Assembly: GCA_963580285.1 (NCBI GenBank)
Contig: OY757017.1
Location: 13,590,538 to 13,654,537, forward strand
Source: Lucinisca nassula
Lineage: Eukaryota > Mollusca > Bivalvia > Lucinida > Lucinidae
DNA: 64,000 bases
Reading direction: 5' to 3'
The position numbers were made by a program, and so were the translations under genes. Positions 20,062 through 31,669 of this stretch are shown here, in pieces. The stretch's first letter is position 1. Every line of letters begins with the position of its first letter. The notes beneath the pieces were generated by a model. The model saw nothing but the letters and a program-made list of their open reading frames with translations. It was not told the origin of the DNA and made no database searches.

Positions 20062-20987
20062 GTTCTGTCTTTGGTTGGGCCCATCAAAATCTAACTTTTG
20101 GTTTTCTTTTGCCCCAGCATGTCAGTGGTTTCTAGATGTCGAGACCTCGCCGTTGTTTCATCTCTGTTAATGCTTGATTATTTGCGGTCACGGAGATGTT
20201 GCACCGATGAGTTAGGAGGCCTTCATGCGGACTGAACTAATTATTTGTCTAAATCGCGACGGAAGTAATGGCGAGGATTGTGGCCACGTAAAATCAACTT
20301 AAGCCCCCACCCCCACCCCGAACCCCACAGTGGAATTCGTTTCACTGACCGTTCCAAAGCGGTTCTTCTGTCGCGGTTTATTATTTTTTTGTCTTTGAGT
20401 GTTTGTACCGCTTGTATTTGTTTTGTTTTGGATAGCCAATTGGCCATTTTAGTGGGATACTAACTGTCCTTTTGGCTTTCCGCTATTGATGTTTTCCATT
20501 AGGGTCTGGTTGTTTCAAGTTAACTTTGTGTTTCTTTCCCTTTGGTGTGTCTGATGGGAGCAGAGCTGTGGGTTAATTGTATCAATTAGGGGATAACTGT
20601 ACTGAAAATTGTCATTTGGGGAGGTAATTCGGAGGTTTTACGGTCGGAAATTTCGTTTTACGGCGACGCGTAAGCGGAGCCATAAAACGTAATTTGCGAC
20701 CGTAAAACCGACGATTTACCTCCCAAAATGACAATTTATAATACAGTTATCCCCATTCTAATGCACTTTTTCGATTTTTAAGCTAACAATTGTACTATTT
20801 TGCACAAGGCGTCAAGCGCAGTGAGCTGCGTAAAACCAAATGCCAGCCAATGAAAAGCGACGTTACGTGATGACGTCGGATTTCCGACAGTATATCGTGG
20901 AATATACTGTCGCAAATTTTTGACGTTATCCAATCAGACGTCGCGTTACATACGCAAGTGCATTAGAATTCCTGATCATTGCCTTCA
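20062..20987 (+). mobile_element. PLE tail copy interrupted by MITE J
   Basis: Tail blocks in normal order from TTGGGCCCATC to the TTAATTGTATC segment at about 20585. After the inserted MITE (20588-20972) the tail resumes with TTCCTGATCATTGCCTTCAC. Its 5' end abuts the 5' end of the minus-strand RT copy. Confidence 0.75.
20588..20972. mobile_element. MITE J copy 1, palindromic
   Basis: Begins AGGGGATAACTGTA and ends GTGCATTAGA. The core palindrome (about 20610-20755) pairs GGTTTTACGGTCGG with CCGTAAAACC around CGGCGACGCG. The second half contains another inverted pair, GACAGTATATCG/ATATACTGTC. ATT lies on both sides. Comparison with intact PLE tails (ATCGATTCCTG) shows the empty site has one ATT, so a 3-bp duplication is likely. 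Confidence 0.8.
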
Positions 20988-21189
20988 CTTCTATTTAGGT
21001 TTAGGACGTATAAAGTTCGTATTTTGAGAGTAGACAAAAATGCTTTTGTTCACTAAGTTTTGTTTTGCCTGCTTTGCATATAAGACCCATAAGGACCTTG
21101 GCAATCGTAACATAATTTTTTTTTTAATAATTTAGCTCCTCCAGTTTTAAGTGATCTTTTTGTTAAAAGTAAAGATGTTTTTATCATGT

Positions 21190-21545
21190 GACGTCGCGTC
21201 TGAGAGTGTAATAACGTCATGTAATAAATTCGATAATCTACTAGTGGATTAAATATGCAAATTAATTTGATACGCCCGTAACTTTACATGTACGACGTCC
21301 TTAACGACGCCGCGTTTACTAATGGCGGAATATTATTGTTTTTTTTTGTAAACAATCGTGAATAAAATGCGTTTTAAATGGCATATGATAAATAGAATCT
21401 CACATTCGTGCTCATGTATTATTGAATTTATTAAGATCGTTGAAGAAAAGGGATAAACTGTTCAGCAAAGCCTCGCATTTTATCCCTTTTCCTCAACTCG
21501 TTTAATGAATTCAATAATACACGAACACTCATCTAAGATCCCCTA
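21190..21545. mobile_element. MITE F copy 2, inverted orientation
   Basis: Contains CTAGTGGATTAAATATGCAA, CGTTTACTAATGGCGGAATA, then the palindrome with AGCAAAGCCTCGCATTTTAT. Same family as 8025-8350 and 60225-60600. Confidence 0.7.
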
Positions 21546-21599
21546 TTTATAATTTTAGATATTCTAATATGTTACAGAATCCACAGATCCCCATCTGGC

Positions 21600-22625
21600 A
21601 GGTAAAGTCTTCAAGGCGCGGTAAAATGACTTTTCGCTATGCTGCTCCAGTACTGTAGAACAACTTACCTGATTCTTTTAGAACTACAACTGATTTTAAT
21701 AAACTCAAATCTCTACTCTCCCACTGAAATGGTAAAAATTGTAAATGCTGTGCCTGTGAGTCCCTAAGCTCTCACAGTCTGGTCTGCATACGCGAATCAA
21801 TAGTATGTGTTTTTATTCTTAGCTTTTGTGTAATGGCATGCAATTGTGTGTCATGTTTGATCTCCGGCGAGTCTTGACTGTCCGTAAAGCTGGGGATCAA
21901 CATGACTGAATCCGTACCTTGGCTTGAGTTTACTTATTTTATTCTGTTAGTTATTTCTAACTGTGTTTTTTCCCTTAGTCTATGTCTAAGCTATGCATGT
22001 GATCTTATTTTATGTGTCTTTGATTGTCTAATGCTTATGCTATTTTTATATTTATCTAGCATGATACTTTGTCTGTGTGCTAATGTTAAAAGTAGAAGTA
22101 AAACAAAGATCAGGAATTGATACAATTAACTTACTCCATCCATAAAAGACACCAAAGGGAAAGAAATACAAACATTAAGCGACCAGACCATAATGGAAAC
22201 CTAAACAAAGGAAGGCCATATGGACAGTTACTTTCCCACAAAATGGCCATATGGCCATCCAAAATTAAAAGACACAAGTGATACACACAGTAAGTAACAA
22301 ACGACAACATAAATAAATCGCCACAGAAGAGCCGCCTTGGAACGGTCGGTTAATACTGGTTCCAGTCTGTATGTTTTAATGCATGTTTGTTTAATTTGTA
22401 TTAAGTTTAATTTTGTTGAATATTTCTGGAGGGTACATATGCATCCCCCAGAACAACTCTGACTAATTTTAGAATTATCTTTGTATTTCTTACAACAGCT
22501 GATTTACACTATGTTATCCATATTTTATTGTTGAAGGATGCAGACGGTTCAAAAGCTCATACAGAGCTTATGTTGTATTGTTTGTAACTTACCGACTTTA
22601 AATAAATCTTATCTTACATCAACGC
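21600..22625 (+). pseudogene. LINE ORF2 C-terminus and 3' UTR, interrupted
   Basis: At about 21620-21770 the plus strand encodes a decayed LINE ORF2 end: FRYAAPVL, then NNLPDSFRTTTDFNKLKSLL, then a CKCC tail, typical of CR1/Jockey-group ORF2 C-termini. The 3' UTR follows and finishes at about 22600 with TTAAATAAATCTTATCTTA, an AATAAA-like signal plus short terminal repeat. A PLE tail fragment (22098-22352, minus) is inserted in the UTR. The 72-codon frame at 21902-22120 is UTR and insertion sequence, not a gene. Confidence 0.7.
22098..22352 (-). mobile_element. PLE tail fragment inside LINE 3' UTR
   Basis: Minus-strand PLE tail from GTAGAAGTAAAACAAAGATC to the GGAACGGTCGG block; it lacks RT. 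Nearly the same fragment recurs at 23068-23300. Confidence 0.75.
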
Positions 22626-23067
22626 AACATTGTAAATAGTTAAAACACGACAATAATGTAGAGTGGGAGATGTCTTCTTAAGTGACAAGAGAGTTGAAAT
22701 TGCAACCTCCTGTTTTTCTGGCCACACCTATTATCAAAGATACTTGTAACTCTTTAGAGAATTGGGCGCCTTTCACACCGACTTTCAGGATGTCACGAGA
22801 AACAAATTTGTGTTGGTTTTCAGAGTGTGAAAGTTTCTCCTTTCTGATCGACTGTTAATGACACCATTTAATGAAAATGACTTATAACGTTCATATTTTG
22901 TTAATTCTTATACAAATAAACACTTCTTTGGTATTTTTCCTTTGTAAAAATGGTGTAATCCTTATTAGAGTGTTAATGAAAACACTGTGCTGCTTCAGCT
23001 GAGAGATTTTCATTTCAAGAGTGTTGACAAATGGATCCTTGAACTGAAATAAATCCTCCATACTACA

Positions 23068-23300
23068 AGTAGAAGTAAAACAAAGATCAGGAATCGATAC
23101 AATTAACTTACTCCACCCATCAAAGACACCAAAGGGAAAGAAACACAAACATGAAGCGACCAAACCATAATGGAAACCTAAACAAAGGAAGGCCATAAGG
23201 AGAGTTACTTTCCTACAAAATGGCCAAATGGCCATCCGAAATAAAAAGACAAAAGTGATTCACACAGTAAGTAACAAACAACAACATAATTAAACCTGCA
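23068..23300 (-). mobile_element. PLE tail fragment
   Basis: Minus-strand tail with AAAACAAAGATCAGGAATCG through TTACTTTCCTACAAAATGGC. Preceding sequence (22640-23060) holds nothing I recognise. Confidence 0.7.
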
Positions 23301-23606
23301 CAAATTTACTTTTGCAGGCAAAACACTATAATTTCGTCCGTACTCTGCGATAAAAGCTATGCCAAAATATATGTCAAAGTAGTGCTTAAATTATCTGTTT
23401 AACACAGATAAACTTTCCGAAGCGAAAGTTCCTTTCAAGATGTCGACTGCCTTGGGTTTCTGTGTGACGTCATCGTAACGTAGGTTCCCCCATTGTAGTT
23501 GTAAAACGTGTGTGATCAACGCATTCTGTTAACAAGTCCGTGTAATGAGCATCACTCTAAACCCCACTTTATATAGAGAAAACTGGTGTTTACAAGAGTG
23601 TACATT
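23300..23606 (+). mobile_element. Unrecognised spacer plus MITE B left end
   Basis: 23300-23520 shows no feature. 23528-23606 is the left end of MITE B (AACAAGTCCGTGTAATGAG, then AACCCCACTTTATATAGAG), truncated by the next element. Confidence 0.6.
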
Positions 23607-23607
23607 T

Positions 23608-25148
23608 GTATGCCCCCAACTTCGAAGAAGTTGTGGGGGCATATTGGTTTTGCCCTGTTTGTCGGTCCTTCCGTCCGTCCTCCCGCTTTTTTACTGCATA
23701 GCATAACTTAAGAACCATGGGTGCTAGGTTTTTGAAATTTCATATATGGATTCCTTATGAAAAAATAACTGACCAATGTTTTTTTTTCTCGTAAGGATTA
23801 TGCCCCTTTCTTGAGTTATGCCCCTTTGCAAAAAATACTTTGAAATCTTGTAAGCAAGGTATCTCAAAAACTGTTTTAGCTTTTGCACTGAAACTTTACA
23901 GACTGGTTTGGGATGATGAGTAGATGAACTGATTAACGTTTGAAAAAAAATCCGATTTTATTTTTCTTGAGTTATGGCCCTTTGATTTTTTTTTTTTGCG
24001 TTTTAAGGTTGTAAGCAAGATAACTAAAAACTGTTTGAGCTATTGCCCTGAAACTTTACAGAATGGTTTTGGGGAAGATGAGAAGATGAACTGATTAACT
24101 TTTGACAAAAATCCAATTTTTTTTCTAGAGTTATGCCCCTTTGAAATTTTGCGCATTTGAAGCTTGTAAGCAAGATATCTCAAAAACTGTTCGAGCTATT
24201 GCCCTGAAACTTTACAGGCTGGTTCAGGATGATGAGTAGATGAACTGATCAACTTTTGGAAAAAATCCGAAGGATTATGCCCCTGTCTTGAGTTATGCCT
24301 CTTTGCAAAAAATCCGATTTTTTTTTCTTCAGTTATGGCCCTTTGAAATTTTTGTGTTTTAAGCTTGTAAACAAGATAACTCGATAACTATTTGAGCTAT
24401 TGCCCTGAAACTTTACAGAATGGTTGGGGATGATGAGAAGATGAACTGATTAACTTTCGACAAAAATCCATTTTTTTTCCTTGAGTTATGCCCCTTTGAA
24501 ATTTTGCACGTTTTAAGCTTGCAAGCAAGATATCTCAAAAAACTGTTTGAGCTATTGCCATGAAACTTTACAGGCTGGTTCAGAATGATGAGTAGATGAA
24601 CTGATTAACTTTTGAAAAAAAATCCAATTTTTTTTCTTGAGTTATGGCCCTTTGAAATTTTGCATGTTTTAAGCTTGTAAGCAAGATATCTTGTAAACTG
24701 TTTGAGCTATTGCCCCAAAACTTTACAGACTGGTTGGGGATGATGATTAGTTTAACCGGATCAACTTTTGAAAAAAAAATACGATATTTTTTCCTTGAGT
24801 TATGGCCCTTTGAAATTTTTCGCGTTTTAAGCGTGTAAAGATATCTCAAAACAAGTTGAGCTATTGTCCTGAAACTTTACAAACTGGTTGGGGATGATGA
24901 GTAAATGAACTGATTAATTCCCCGCCGCGAAGCGGAGCGGGGATATTAGGAATGGCCTTCGTCTGTCCGTATGACCTGATTAACTTCAGTTTTTCTTGTG
25001 TTATGTGCCTTCTAAAATTTTAGCATTGCAGCCAAATAAAAAAAAAAGATATCTCAATTACTGTTAGGGACAAGCAGTGTTAGGGTCAAGCAGTGTTAGG
25101 GTCAAGCAGTTGGGGGCATTGTGTTTCATAAACACTGGCTCTAGTTGT
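23608..25148 (+). mobile_element. Tandem-array element (155-bp units)
   Basis: Opens with the hairpin CCCCCAACTTCGAAGAAGTT and GGTCCTTCCGTCCGTCC, closes with TTGGGGGCATTGTGTTTC. In between, units of about 155 bp carry GAAACTTTACAG (about 23894, 24055, 24208, 24409, 24566, 24721, 24875) together with TTGAGTTATGCCCCTTTG and CAAGATATCTCAAAAACTG. A second hairpin (CCCCGCCGCGAAGCGGAGC) at about 24918 marks a nested start of a related element. No coding capacity. Confidence 0.8.
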
Positions 25149-25178
25149 TTTTACTTCTGCACTAAGACATAGGTTATA

Positions 25179-25564
25179 TACAGTCGAACTCCGATGGCTC
25201 GAACCCCTTTGGGACCATGAAAATTTGTTCGAGACAGGGGATGTTAGAGCTACTGAGATTACTTCCAGGAGGCATAACGAGATACTTTTGGACATATTTT
25301 CGGTGTTCTGTAATGAAAATGTATGCTTTGTGTACTCATTAGTATCGCCTCATCGAGGCGATTCTAATGAGTACACACAGCATACATTTGAGGCGATTCT
25401 AATGAGTACACACAGCATACATTTTCAAGATAAAAAACGAAAATCTCCTTAATTATCTCGCACCATTTTTTTATGTAGAGAACTTCCCTAGGGGCTCAAG
25501 AACGGGTTCGACTCAGCCATGGTAAACGAGCCATCGGTATTCGAGCCATCGAAGTTCTACTGTA
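25179..25564. mobile_element. MITE C, pogo/Tigger-like termini
   Basis: Ends TACAGTCGAACTCCGATGGC and the inverse (GAGCCATCGAAGTTCTACTG then TA). The TA-CAG start is typical of Tc1/mariner-group pogo/Tigger MITEs. The centre (25318-25425) is the shared hairpin in variant form (TACTCATTAGTATCGCCTC with its inverse), with the right arm present twice. Confidence 0.8.
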
Positions 25565-25879
25565 TAGCCTTGCCGAGAAAACTGGTATCTGATGTAGGGC
25601 CTAGTCTTTGCTTTCAAATGATTAAACTTTACAGAACATACTTAATCAGGCGCCATAGAACGTTTGATCTGGAACTGCAATGATGAGGAGAGTATCCGTT
25701 TGAAACGGGTTGACTTTCTTAATTATCAAAACACACTTATGTTAGATAATGCCAGCCTTTATACATAACTTTACTTTATTAGTTAAACATTGTTATGTCT
25801 CTTTTAAAAATTCAAGATTTTACGAAAACAGAGTTCGGAGAGAAAATCATAAAGCTGGTTTTTCATTTTTCAGCCTTCA

Positions 25880-26156
25880 CGTCACGAAAACACGCCTGTA
25901 TAATTTTAACCCCCTTGAACCAACTTTTATACAGTAAAACCGCGGTTTACTGGGGGTAACCCTTATTTTTCTTATTTCTGCTCTGAAATATAGATTGTAG
26001 ATACTCGTTAGAATCGCCTCGATGAGGCGGTTCTGACATTAACCCACAATCTATATTTTGAACAGAAATAAGAAAAATATCGCAATTTTTCAGCTTAAAA
26101 TTTTTGCTTTTTGGCGGTATAATTTACAATGTATTTGTATAGGCGTGTTTTCGTAA
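25880..26156 (+). mobile_element. MITE A copy
   Basis: GTCACGAAAACACGCCTGTA at the left, GGCGTGTTTTCGTAAA at the right, and the central hairpin at about 25991-26060. About 277 bp. Confidence 0.85.
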
Positions 26157-26414
26157 AGTGAAGCAAAATAAAAATTCCATAAGATCACGTCAGTAACCAT
26201 TGAAGACTAAGATTAGCCTGTGTAAACGTACAGTTGGATCACAGTCTTCATCGGTTGCCCATGCCTAGGATTTACAAGTTCGAAATGTCTTTTTGAAAGT
26301 TATTTCTAGTTTCACGTTAACGTCGTGACAAAGTACCAGAAAAAAATCAGATCAGAATTGTTACTGTTGACTCGTCAAATGTCATTCATTCACCAAAACC
26401 TGTGATGTATATAG

Positions 26415-26695
26415 GATCTAACACGAGTGGTCATTTCATATGATATTTATGAAACGAGCCTTCAGCGAGTTTCATAAATATCATATGAAATGATCACGAG
26501 TGTAAGATTATGTTTATCAAAATTGTATTTTATCGCCTTTAAATTTGACAATATTTCCACAAAAAAATCAATGGTTGACATGGACGTCGTCATGACATTA
26601 CTTAATCCCGCCAAAGTGTTATTACACGTGTGGTCATACGATTTTTATTACACGACGTTATCCGCTGCTTATCAACGACGTCATATGATATGAGA
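26415..26695. mobile_element. MITE G copy 1
   Basis: The palindrome CGAGTGGTCATTTCATATGA ... TCATATGAAATGATCACGAG is followed by GTTATTACACGTGTGGTCAT and ATCAACGACGTCATATGAT. An inverted copy lies at 60835-61090. Confidence 0.75.
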
Positions 26696-26765
26696 AGTTA
26701 TTCCAAAGCGCTAACCAAAGGGCTAAACGTAGCTACACTTCCTCTCTGCCTTCAGCTGAAAAGAT

Positions 26766-27047
26766 CATATCACGTGAACAAGTTCGTGAAATGAACAACC
26801 CCCTAAACCCCACTTTATATAGAGAAAACGGGGGTTTACGGGGGTATACTTTATTTTTCTTATTTTTGCTCCAAGACATAGGTTGTGGGTACTTGTTAGA
26901 ACCGCCTCAATGAGGCGGTTCTAACGAGCACACGAAACCTATATTGCCAGTATTTATGAGTAAAATATCACGGATTTTGATCAGAAAATGGCCATTTTGG
27001 AGATGTGACAAAAATGCACTATGTCGCACGGGTGTGTTATCGTAATG
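26766..27047 (+). mobile_element. MITE B copy
   Basis: Left end ATCACGTGAACAAG; the segment CTAAACCCCACTTTATATAG; central hairpin at about 26888-26935; right end GGTGTGTTATCGTAATG. Confidence 0.85.
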
Positions 27048-27232
27048 AATTGGGAATGGCATTCCAGCCTTTAATGGTCCGAGGGAAGATAGTTTCTTTG
27101 TAAATGTCAGTTGTTGCACTATGGATCTAATATTCCGATGATACTAGCTTGGAGAAGAAGGTCAAATGTTGGGTGTTGGCAGCACTCTTTAGACCTTTGT
27201 ATAATAGTCTGAGCGTACTGTCGGTTTTAGCT

Positions 27233-27485
27233 CACCAGAGCCGAAGGCTCTGGGGGAGCTTATAGGATAGGCAGTTGTCCGTCGTCGTCGTCTGCGTCGT
27301 CGCATGGCGTCAACACTTTCAAACGACATCTCTTCTGAAACCACTGGGCCGATTCAGCCTAAATTTCATCTGTAGCATCTTTGGGCTGGGGGATTGAAAG
27401 TTCGTGTTTTGAATGAAAATCGGCTCCTTAGTTTGATTGCTATGGCAACTTAGATTTTCCACAGACTTATAATGGGGAAAATAAA
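27233..27485 (+). mobile_element. 'AGCTCACCAGAGC' element, left-end fragment
   Basis: Starts AGCTCACCAGAGCCGAAGGC, continues with CAACACTTTCAAACGACATC and AATTTCATCTGTAGCATC, and breaks off before the arrays. Matches 14484-14720. Confidence 0.8.
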
Positions 27486-27559
27486 TCAAAGCACTGAGAG
27501 TACTGGTTGGTTGATTGTCTCTGAGTGTAAGCTGGGAAAATAGTCCTTAACTGAGAATT

Positions 27560-27650
27560 GAACTGTTCGGTTAAGCCTTAAATTCCTGATCAGACACCGG
27601 GTTAAGTGGCGTCTGATTAGGTGTTCACTGTTTGTCAATGCCCCAGTGTA
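27560..27650. mobile_element. piggyBac-like MITE remnant
   Basis: Partial hairpin CTGATCAGACACC ... GGCGTCTGATTAGG with a TTCACTGTTTG block, resembling the centre of the TTAA-type MITEs. Ends are missing. Confidence 0.5.
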
Positions 27651-27963
27651 CGAGCTCAGTCCAGATTTTTACACTGCATTCTGACGTCACAGGGAGACGA
27701 CTATCGATGCTATAAACAGCCGGTACCTGCAATTTGTACATGGTCAGCGACAGCCGAGGGTATTAAGGGACTGTATGGTCACCAAAATTGTTTTCATTGT
27801 TGCTGTTTCTTCTTATCATTTTCGATTTGAAAAATGTTTATATTTCTTTATCTTTTCTTGGAAACATTTCAGCCTGAATAAAGTTGTTAATGATAGAACA
27901 ATAATATCTTTATGCTTACAAGAATAAATATATCATATGAAAACATGTTATAAAAGGTTTCTA

Positions 27964-28203
27964 TTTGAGCCCCGCCAAGCGAATTTGGGTCTTCGAGCAT
28001 TCCGTCATGACAAATTTTAACTGCGCATGCCAAGCCATTCAGAGGGGCCAGGGATATGGCTTTCTGTCTGAAGGTTCCTCTTGATTCACTGCTTCTATGA
28101 GCGAGCAGCGAAGGTTCTGGCGAGACTGCGCGGATGCGCAGGCTCGCCTGAACCTTCGCTGCTCGCATAGGCGATAAGTACCAAAATCGCTTGACGGGGC
28201 CCA
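27964..28203. mobile_element. MITE I copy 1
   Basis: Termini GAGCCCCGCCAAGCGAATTT and an inverse (AAAATCGCTTGACGGGGCCC). The interior has a long hairpin GCGAGCAGCGAAGGTTC ... GAACCTTCGCTGCTCGC around ACTGCGCGGATGCGCAGG. About 240 bp. Confidence 0.85.
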
Positions 28204-28460
28204 TTTAAAAGTAGCATCTAACTAACAACGTATCAATAAAATGGTTGACATTTAAATTTCCGTTTCCTATCCCTACTTAGAATACCTACATAGAATAATA
28301 ACGGATGGGAACAATTGCGCCCAAGGACGGATCGTCCCGGTTTTGTGATGATCTGCAGGATACTGCGGTAGTCAGGGACCGCAACGTGATCGATATGTTT
28401 TTTTTTGGTCTCCCCTAGTTTATTTGTAACTCTGAGCGCCTGCTATTATGCCTTGAACTT

Positions 28461-28696
28461 TTAACCCATTTTGTACTAAAGGGAATCTTCCACTTTAAAT
28501 ACAGTACCAGTCAAATTTCAAAATTTAGGGATGTCAGGTTGTGTTTTCTTCAAAACTTATTTGGAAAATGGCTGGACTTTTTTGCGAACAGTGTAGAACC
28601 TGATCAGTCGCCGCGTTCTACCGCGACTGATCTTGGCCCGCACTGTTTGCCACTTACCCGTTTTGGAATTCCCGGTAGATGTACACAATGGGTTAA
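28461..28696. mobile_element. piggyBac-like MITE, TTAA-bounded
   Basis: Starts TTAACCCATTTTGTACT and ends CAATGGGTTAA, so TTAA is on both sides and CCC/GGG are the termini, as in piggyBac-group elements. The central hairpin pairs CAGTCGCCGCG with CGCGACTGATC. Confidence 0.8.
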
Positions 28697-29020
28697 TCTG
28701 TACTGAGCTATAAAAAGACGCAAGGCGAATTAATCTACTATACTTTCATTCATTAGTTGTACACGGGGAATCTATGTGTAAAAGTTACACGTGCGTTCAT
28801 AAAATAAAGACAGAAAATACAAATAAAATAAATTGACAGAAAATACAAATTATTCTCTTCAGCTCCATCAGCAGTTTCATTTTATATATGAGGAACTTTT
28901 GAATCCGTTTTGAATATGGAGTAATATTTCCTCACGGATGTCTCGGTGGTGATTAGGTCATCTGCAGTAGCTAGCTGTTTTAGTCTAATGTTAAATCTGG
29001 GTAGATTGTCGATTACAATC
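28697..29020. other. No feature recognised
   Basis: AT-rich, with an imperfect direct repeat GACAGAAAATACAAAT near 28810 and 28838. Nothing coding is seen. Confidence 0.4.
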
Positions 29021-29870
29021 GACCCAAAAATGGCATTTACTGTCAAGCCTTTGCAAATACTTTGACAAAACTTTTATAGAAATATTCCTTGAGTAAACTT
29101 CTTTTTGCCATATGCGTTTTTGCCAACCTGGGGGTCCCCCAGCGTGTGCCGGGGCCATGTTCCTCCCCCTCCAGTCCATAAAAGGCCATATATCTCAGAA
29201 ACCATTCTGAACCCCATCCCCAAACTATATATATTCTTGTTTCATATGATAAGACGCATTCAGTGACTCCAGGGGTCTCCTGGAATGTGCCGGGGCTAGC
29301 CCCAACCCTCCACTTCATGAAAGGCAATATATCTTTGAAACCATTCAGATCCCCACCACAAAACCATATATATTATTGTTTCTTTATAGACACCAACCTG
29401 GGGGTCCCCTGGGACGTGCCGGGTCCATACCCCACCCCTCCACTTCATAAAAGGCCCAATATCTCAGAAACTGCTCAGATCCCCACCCCAAAACCATATA
29501 TATTCTTGTTCCTTATGATAAGACACATTCAGTGATACCAACATAGGGGTATCCCGGGGTGCCCCGGGGCCATGCCCCACCCCTCCACTTCATAAAAAGG
29601 CGATTTATATCAGAAACCATTCTGATCCTCACCCCCCAAACCGTATATATTCTTGTTTCTTATGATAAGACGCATTCAGTGACACCAACCTGGAATGTGC
29701 CCGGGCCATGCCCCACCCCCTCCACTTCGTAAAAGGCCAAATATCTCAGAAACCATTCAGATCCCCACCCCTAAACCCTATATATTATTGTTCCTTATGA
29801 TAAGACACATTCAGTGATACCAACCTAGGGGCCTCCCGGGGTGCGGTGGGGGTGCGGTTGGGTGGGGGTG
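29020..29870 (+). repeat. Array of 131-145-bp units (internal part of the 'AGCTCAC' element)
   Basis: TATATATTCTTGTT and its variants recur at about 29230, 29372, 29503, 29648 and 29785, with GGGGTCCCC and TCCACTTCATAAAAGGC in each unit. Same array as 16290-16760, without the element ends. A short minus-strand PLE tail piece follows at 29873-29910. Confidence 0.8.
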
Positions 29871-30286
29871 GGGGGCTCAAATCGATTTTACGCAGTGCAA
29901 TCCTCGCCCAAGGTTTCAGTTTCGGTTCCCGATTCAAGGTCTAACAACTGCCTGTAATGGAATGCAAAACATGTGGAGTGAAAACGTTTTCTACAGTCCT
30001 TACATTCTTCCCACTTTTCAGAAACTGTGTAGTATTTGTGCGGAGTCCGCAGCGTATCCTTCGGCAGGAGTTTGCGACCGTGGCTATCGCATAGTTTAGG
30101 TTATTTTAAACAGATGCCCTGAGGTTAGCTTAGCAAATACTACTCGTACAAGCTGATGTTTGATCAGTGAAGATTTTGATTTCCAGGGATTGCCCATACC
30201 AGCAGTTTGATAATAAATTTTCACTATGTCTGTGGCTGCCACAGATTATGGGTATATTGTAAATTCTAAAATACGCATCGTATCTC

Positions 30287-30568
30287 TTCATCACCAGAAC
30301 ATGCCAATATAATTTTGACCCCCTTCAACCCCATTTTTAAAAAGTAAAACTGGGGTTTACAGGAGTATACATTATTTTTCTTATCTCAGCTCAAAAACAC
30401 AGATTGTGGGTACTCGTTAGAACCCCCTCGCCAAAGCGAATCTAACGAGTACCCGCAATCTATGTTTTGAACAGAAATATGAAAAATTTCAGGACTTTTA
30501 TTCGAACATTTTTCATTTTTTGGTGGTAAAAGTTTGCAATGTATTTGTATAGGCGTGTTTTCGAAATG
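30287..30568 (+). mobile_element. MITE A copy
   Basis: CATCACCAGAACATGCC at the left, GGCGTGTTTTCGAAATG at the right, central hairpin at about 30405-30455 with a shortened loop. Confidence 0.8.
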
Positions 30569-30666
30569 TTGTATGCATGTACTGCTAATAACGTATATCA
30601 ATATTTTAAGAAAACCCCTTGGTCATTTTGTGGCAAAGTAACTGTCCCTTTCGCTTTCCGCTTTTG

Positions 30667-30935
30667 GTTACGAAAACACACCTATACAATTACATTGTAA
30701 CCTTTACCGCCGAAAAATCGACAATTTTCAGATGAAAATTGTAATACTTTTCTTATTTCTGCTCAAAATATAGAATGTTGGTACTCGTTAGAACCGCCAC
30801 GATGGGGCGGTTCTAACGAGTACCCATAATCTATATTTTTGAACACAAATAAGAAAAAATAAGGTTTACTCCTGCAAACCTAAATAAAAGTGGGGTTCAA
30901 AGGGGTCAAAATGATACAGGCGAGTTTTCGTGATG
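30667..30935 (-). mobile_element. MITE A copy, reverse orientation
   Basis: TTACGAAAACACACC at the left and GCGAGTTTTCGTGATG at the right. The hairpin at about 30775-30825 and the CCCC-TTGAA side lie on the right, opposite to other copies. Confidence 0.8.
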
Positions 30936-30978
30936 TGATGTTTATATTATCATGAATTTGATTAATGTTTGTGTATCT

Positions 30979-31257
30979 CATCTCGTAAACAAGTCCGTGA
31001 AATAAACACCCCCTTAAACCCCACTTTATATAGAAAAACTGGTGTTTACGGGGGTATACATTATTTTTCTTATTTCTGCTCAAAGACAAAGGTTGTGGGT
31101 ACTCGTTAGAACCGCCTGAAGGAGGCGGTGCTAACGAGCACCCACGACCTATGTTTGCAGTATTTATCAGAAAAATATCACAGATTTTCACTAGAAAAGT
31201 AGCCTGTTTTGAGATATGGAAAAATGCACTATGTCGCACGGATGTGGTTTCATAATG
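30979..31257 (+). mobile_element. MITE B copy
   Basis: CATCTCGTAAACAAGTCCGT at the left, hairpin at about 31093-31145, and a right end GATGTGGTTTCATAATG. Slightly degraded termini. Confidence 0.8.
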
Positions 31258-31275
31258 TTTTCTTTCGGGGATGTG

Positions 31276-31276
<1 letters not shown>

Positions 31277-31322
<46 letters not shown>
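31277..31322. repeat. (GT)n microsatellite
   Basis: About 23 GT dinucleotides directly at the 3' end of the minus-strand SINE C, where they probably grew from its tail. Confidence 0.9.
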
Positions 31323-31325
<3 letters not shown>

Positions 31326-31645
31326 TCGGGTTTAGCGTCGCTTTCAAAAAATTTTCAGTCATATCACGACGGTGTCTGGTTGCGACAGGGAACTCAATGC
31401 TCACTTTTATAGTGCTGCCTCACTGAAGTATCATGTCCCAGACACATTACATGATACCGCACCCAGTCATATTATCCTGACACTGGGTTGACCAGTCCTA
31501 GCTCTACCCCGTAAATCTGAGTGCCAAGCGAGGAGCAGCTAGTACCATTTTTAACGACTTTGGTATGTCGCGGCCCGGGATCGAACCCGTGACCTCCCGT
31601 TCCCCGGAACGTAAACTCTACCAACTGAGCTATCGGGGCCGGTGC
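31323..31645 (-). mobile_element. tRNA-derived SINE C, full length with intact A and B boxes
   Basis: Minus strand: head at 31645-31560 with box A TAGCTCAGTTGG and box B GGTTCGATCCC, both matching the pol III consensus. The body follows with ATCATGTAATGTGTCTGGGA-type blocks, and the 3' end has GAAAGCGACGCTAAACCC before a (CA)n microsatellite. The head folds like a tRNA at the level of its boxes, but the unit continues far beyond 75 nt, so it is a SINE and not a tRNA gene. Confidence 0.85.
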
Positions 31646-31669
31646 GGGGGACGTGAGGTATTGCATTAA

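Noticed and set aside
30880..31404. 174-codon minus-strand open frame
   Set aside because: Spans a microsatellite and parts of two MITEs; composition is repeat-driven.
31560..31645. Functional tRNA gene on the minus strand
   Set aside because: A and B boxes are good, but the sequence continues into a SINE body with a retroposon-type 3' end.
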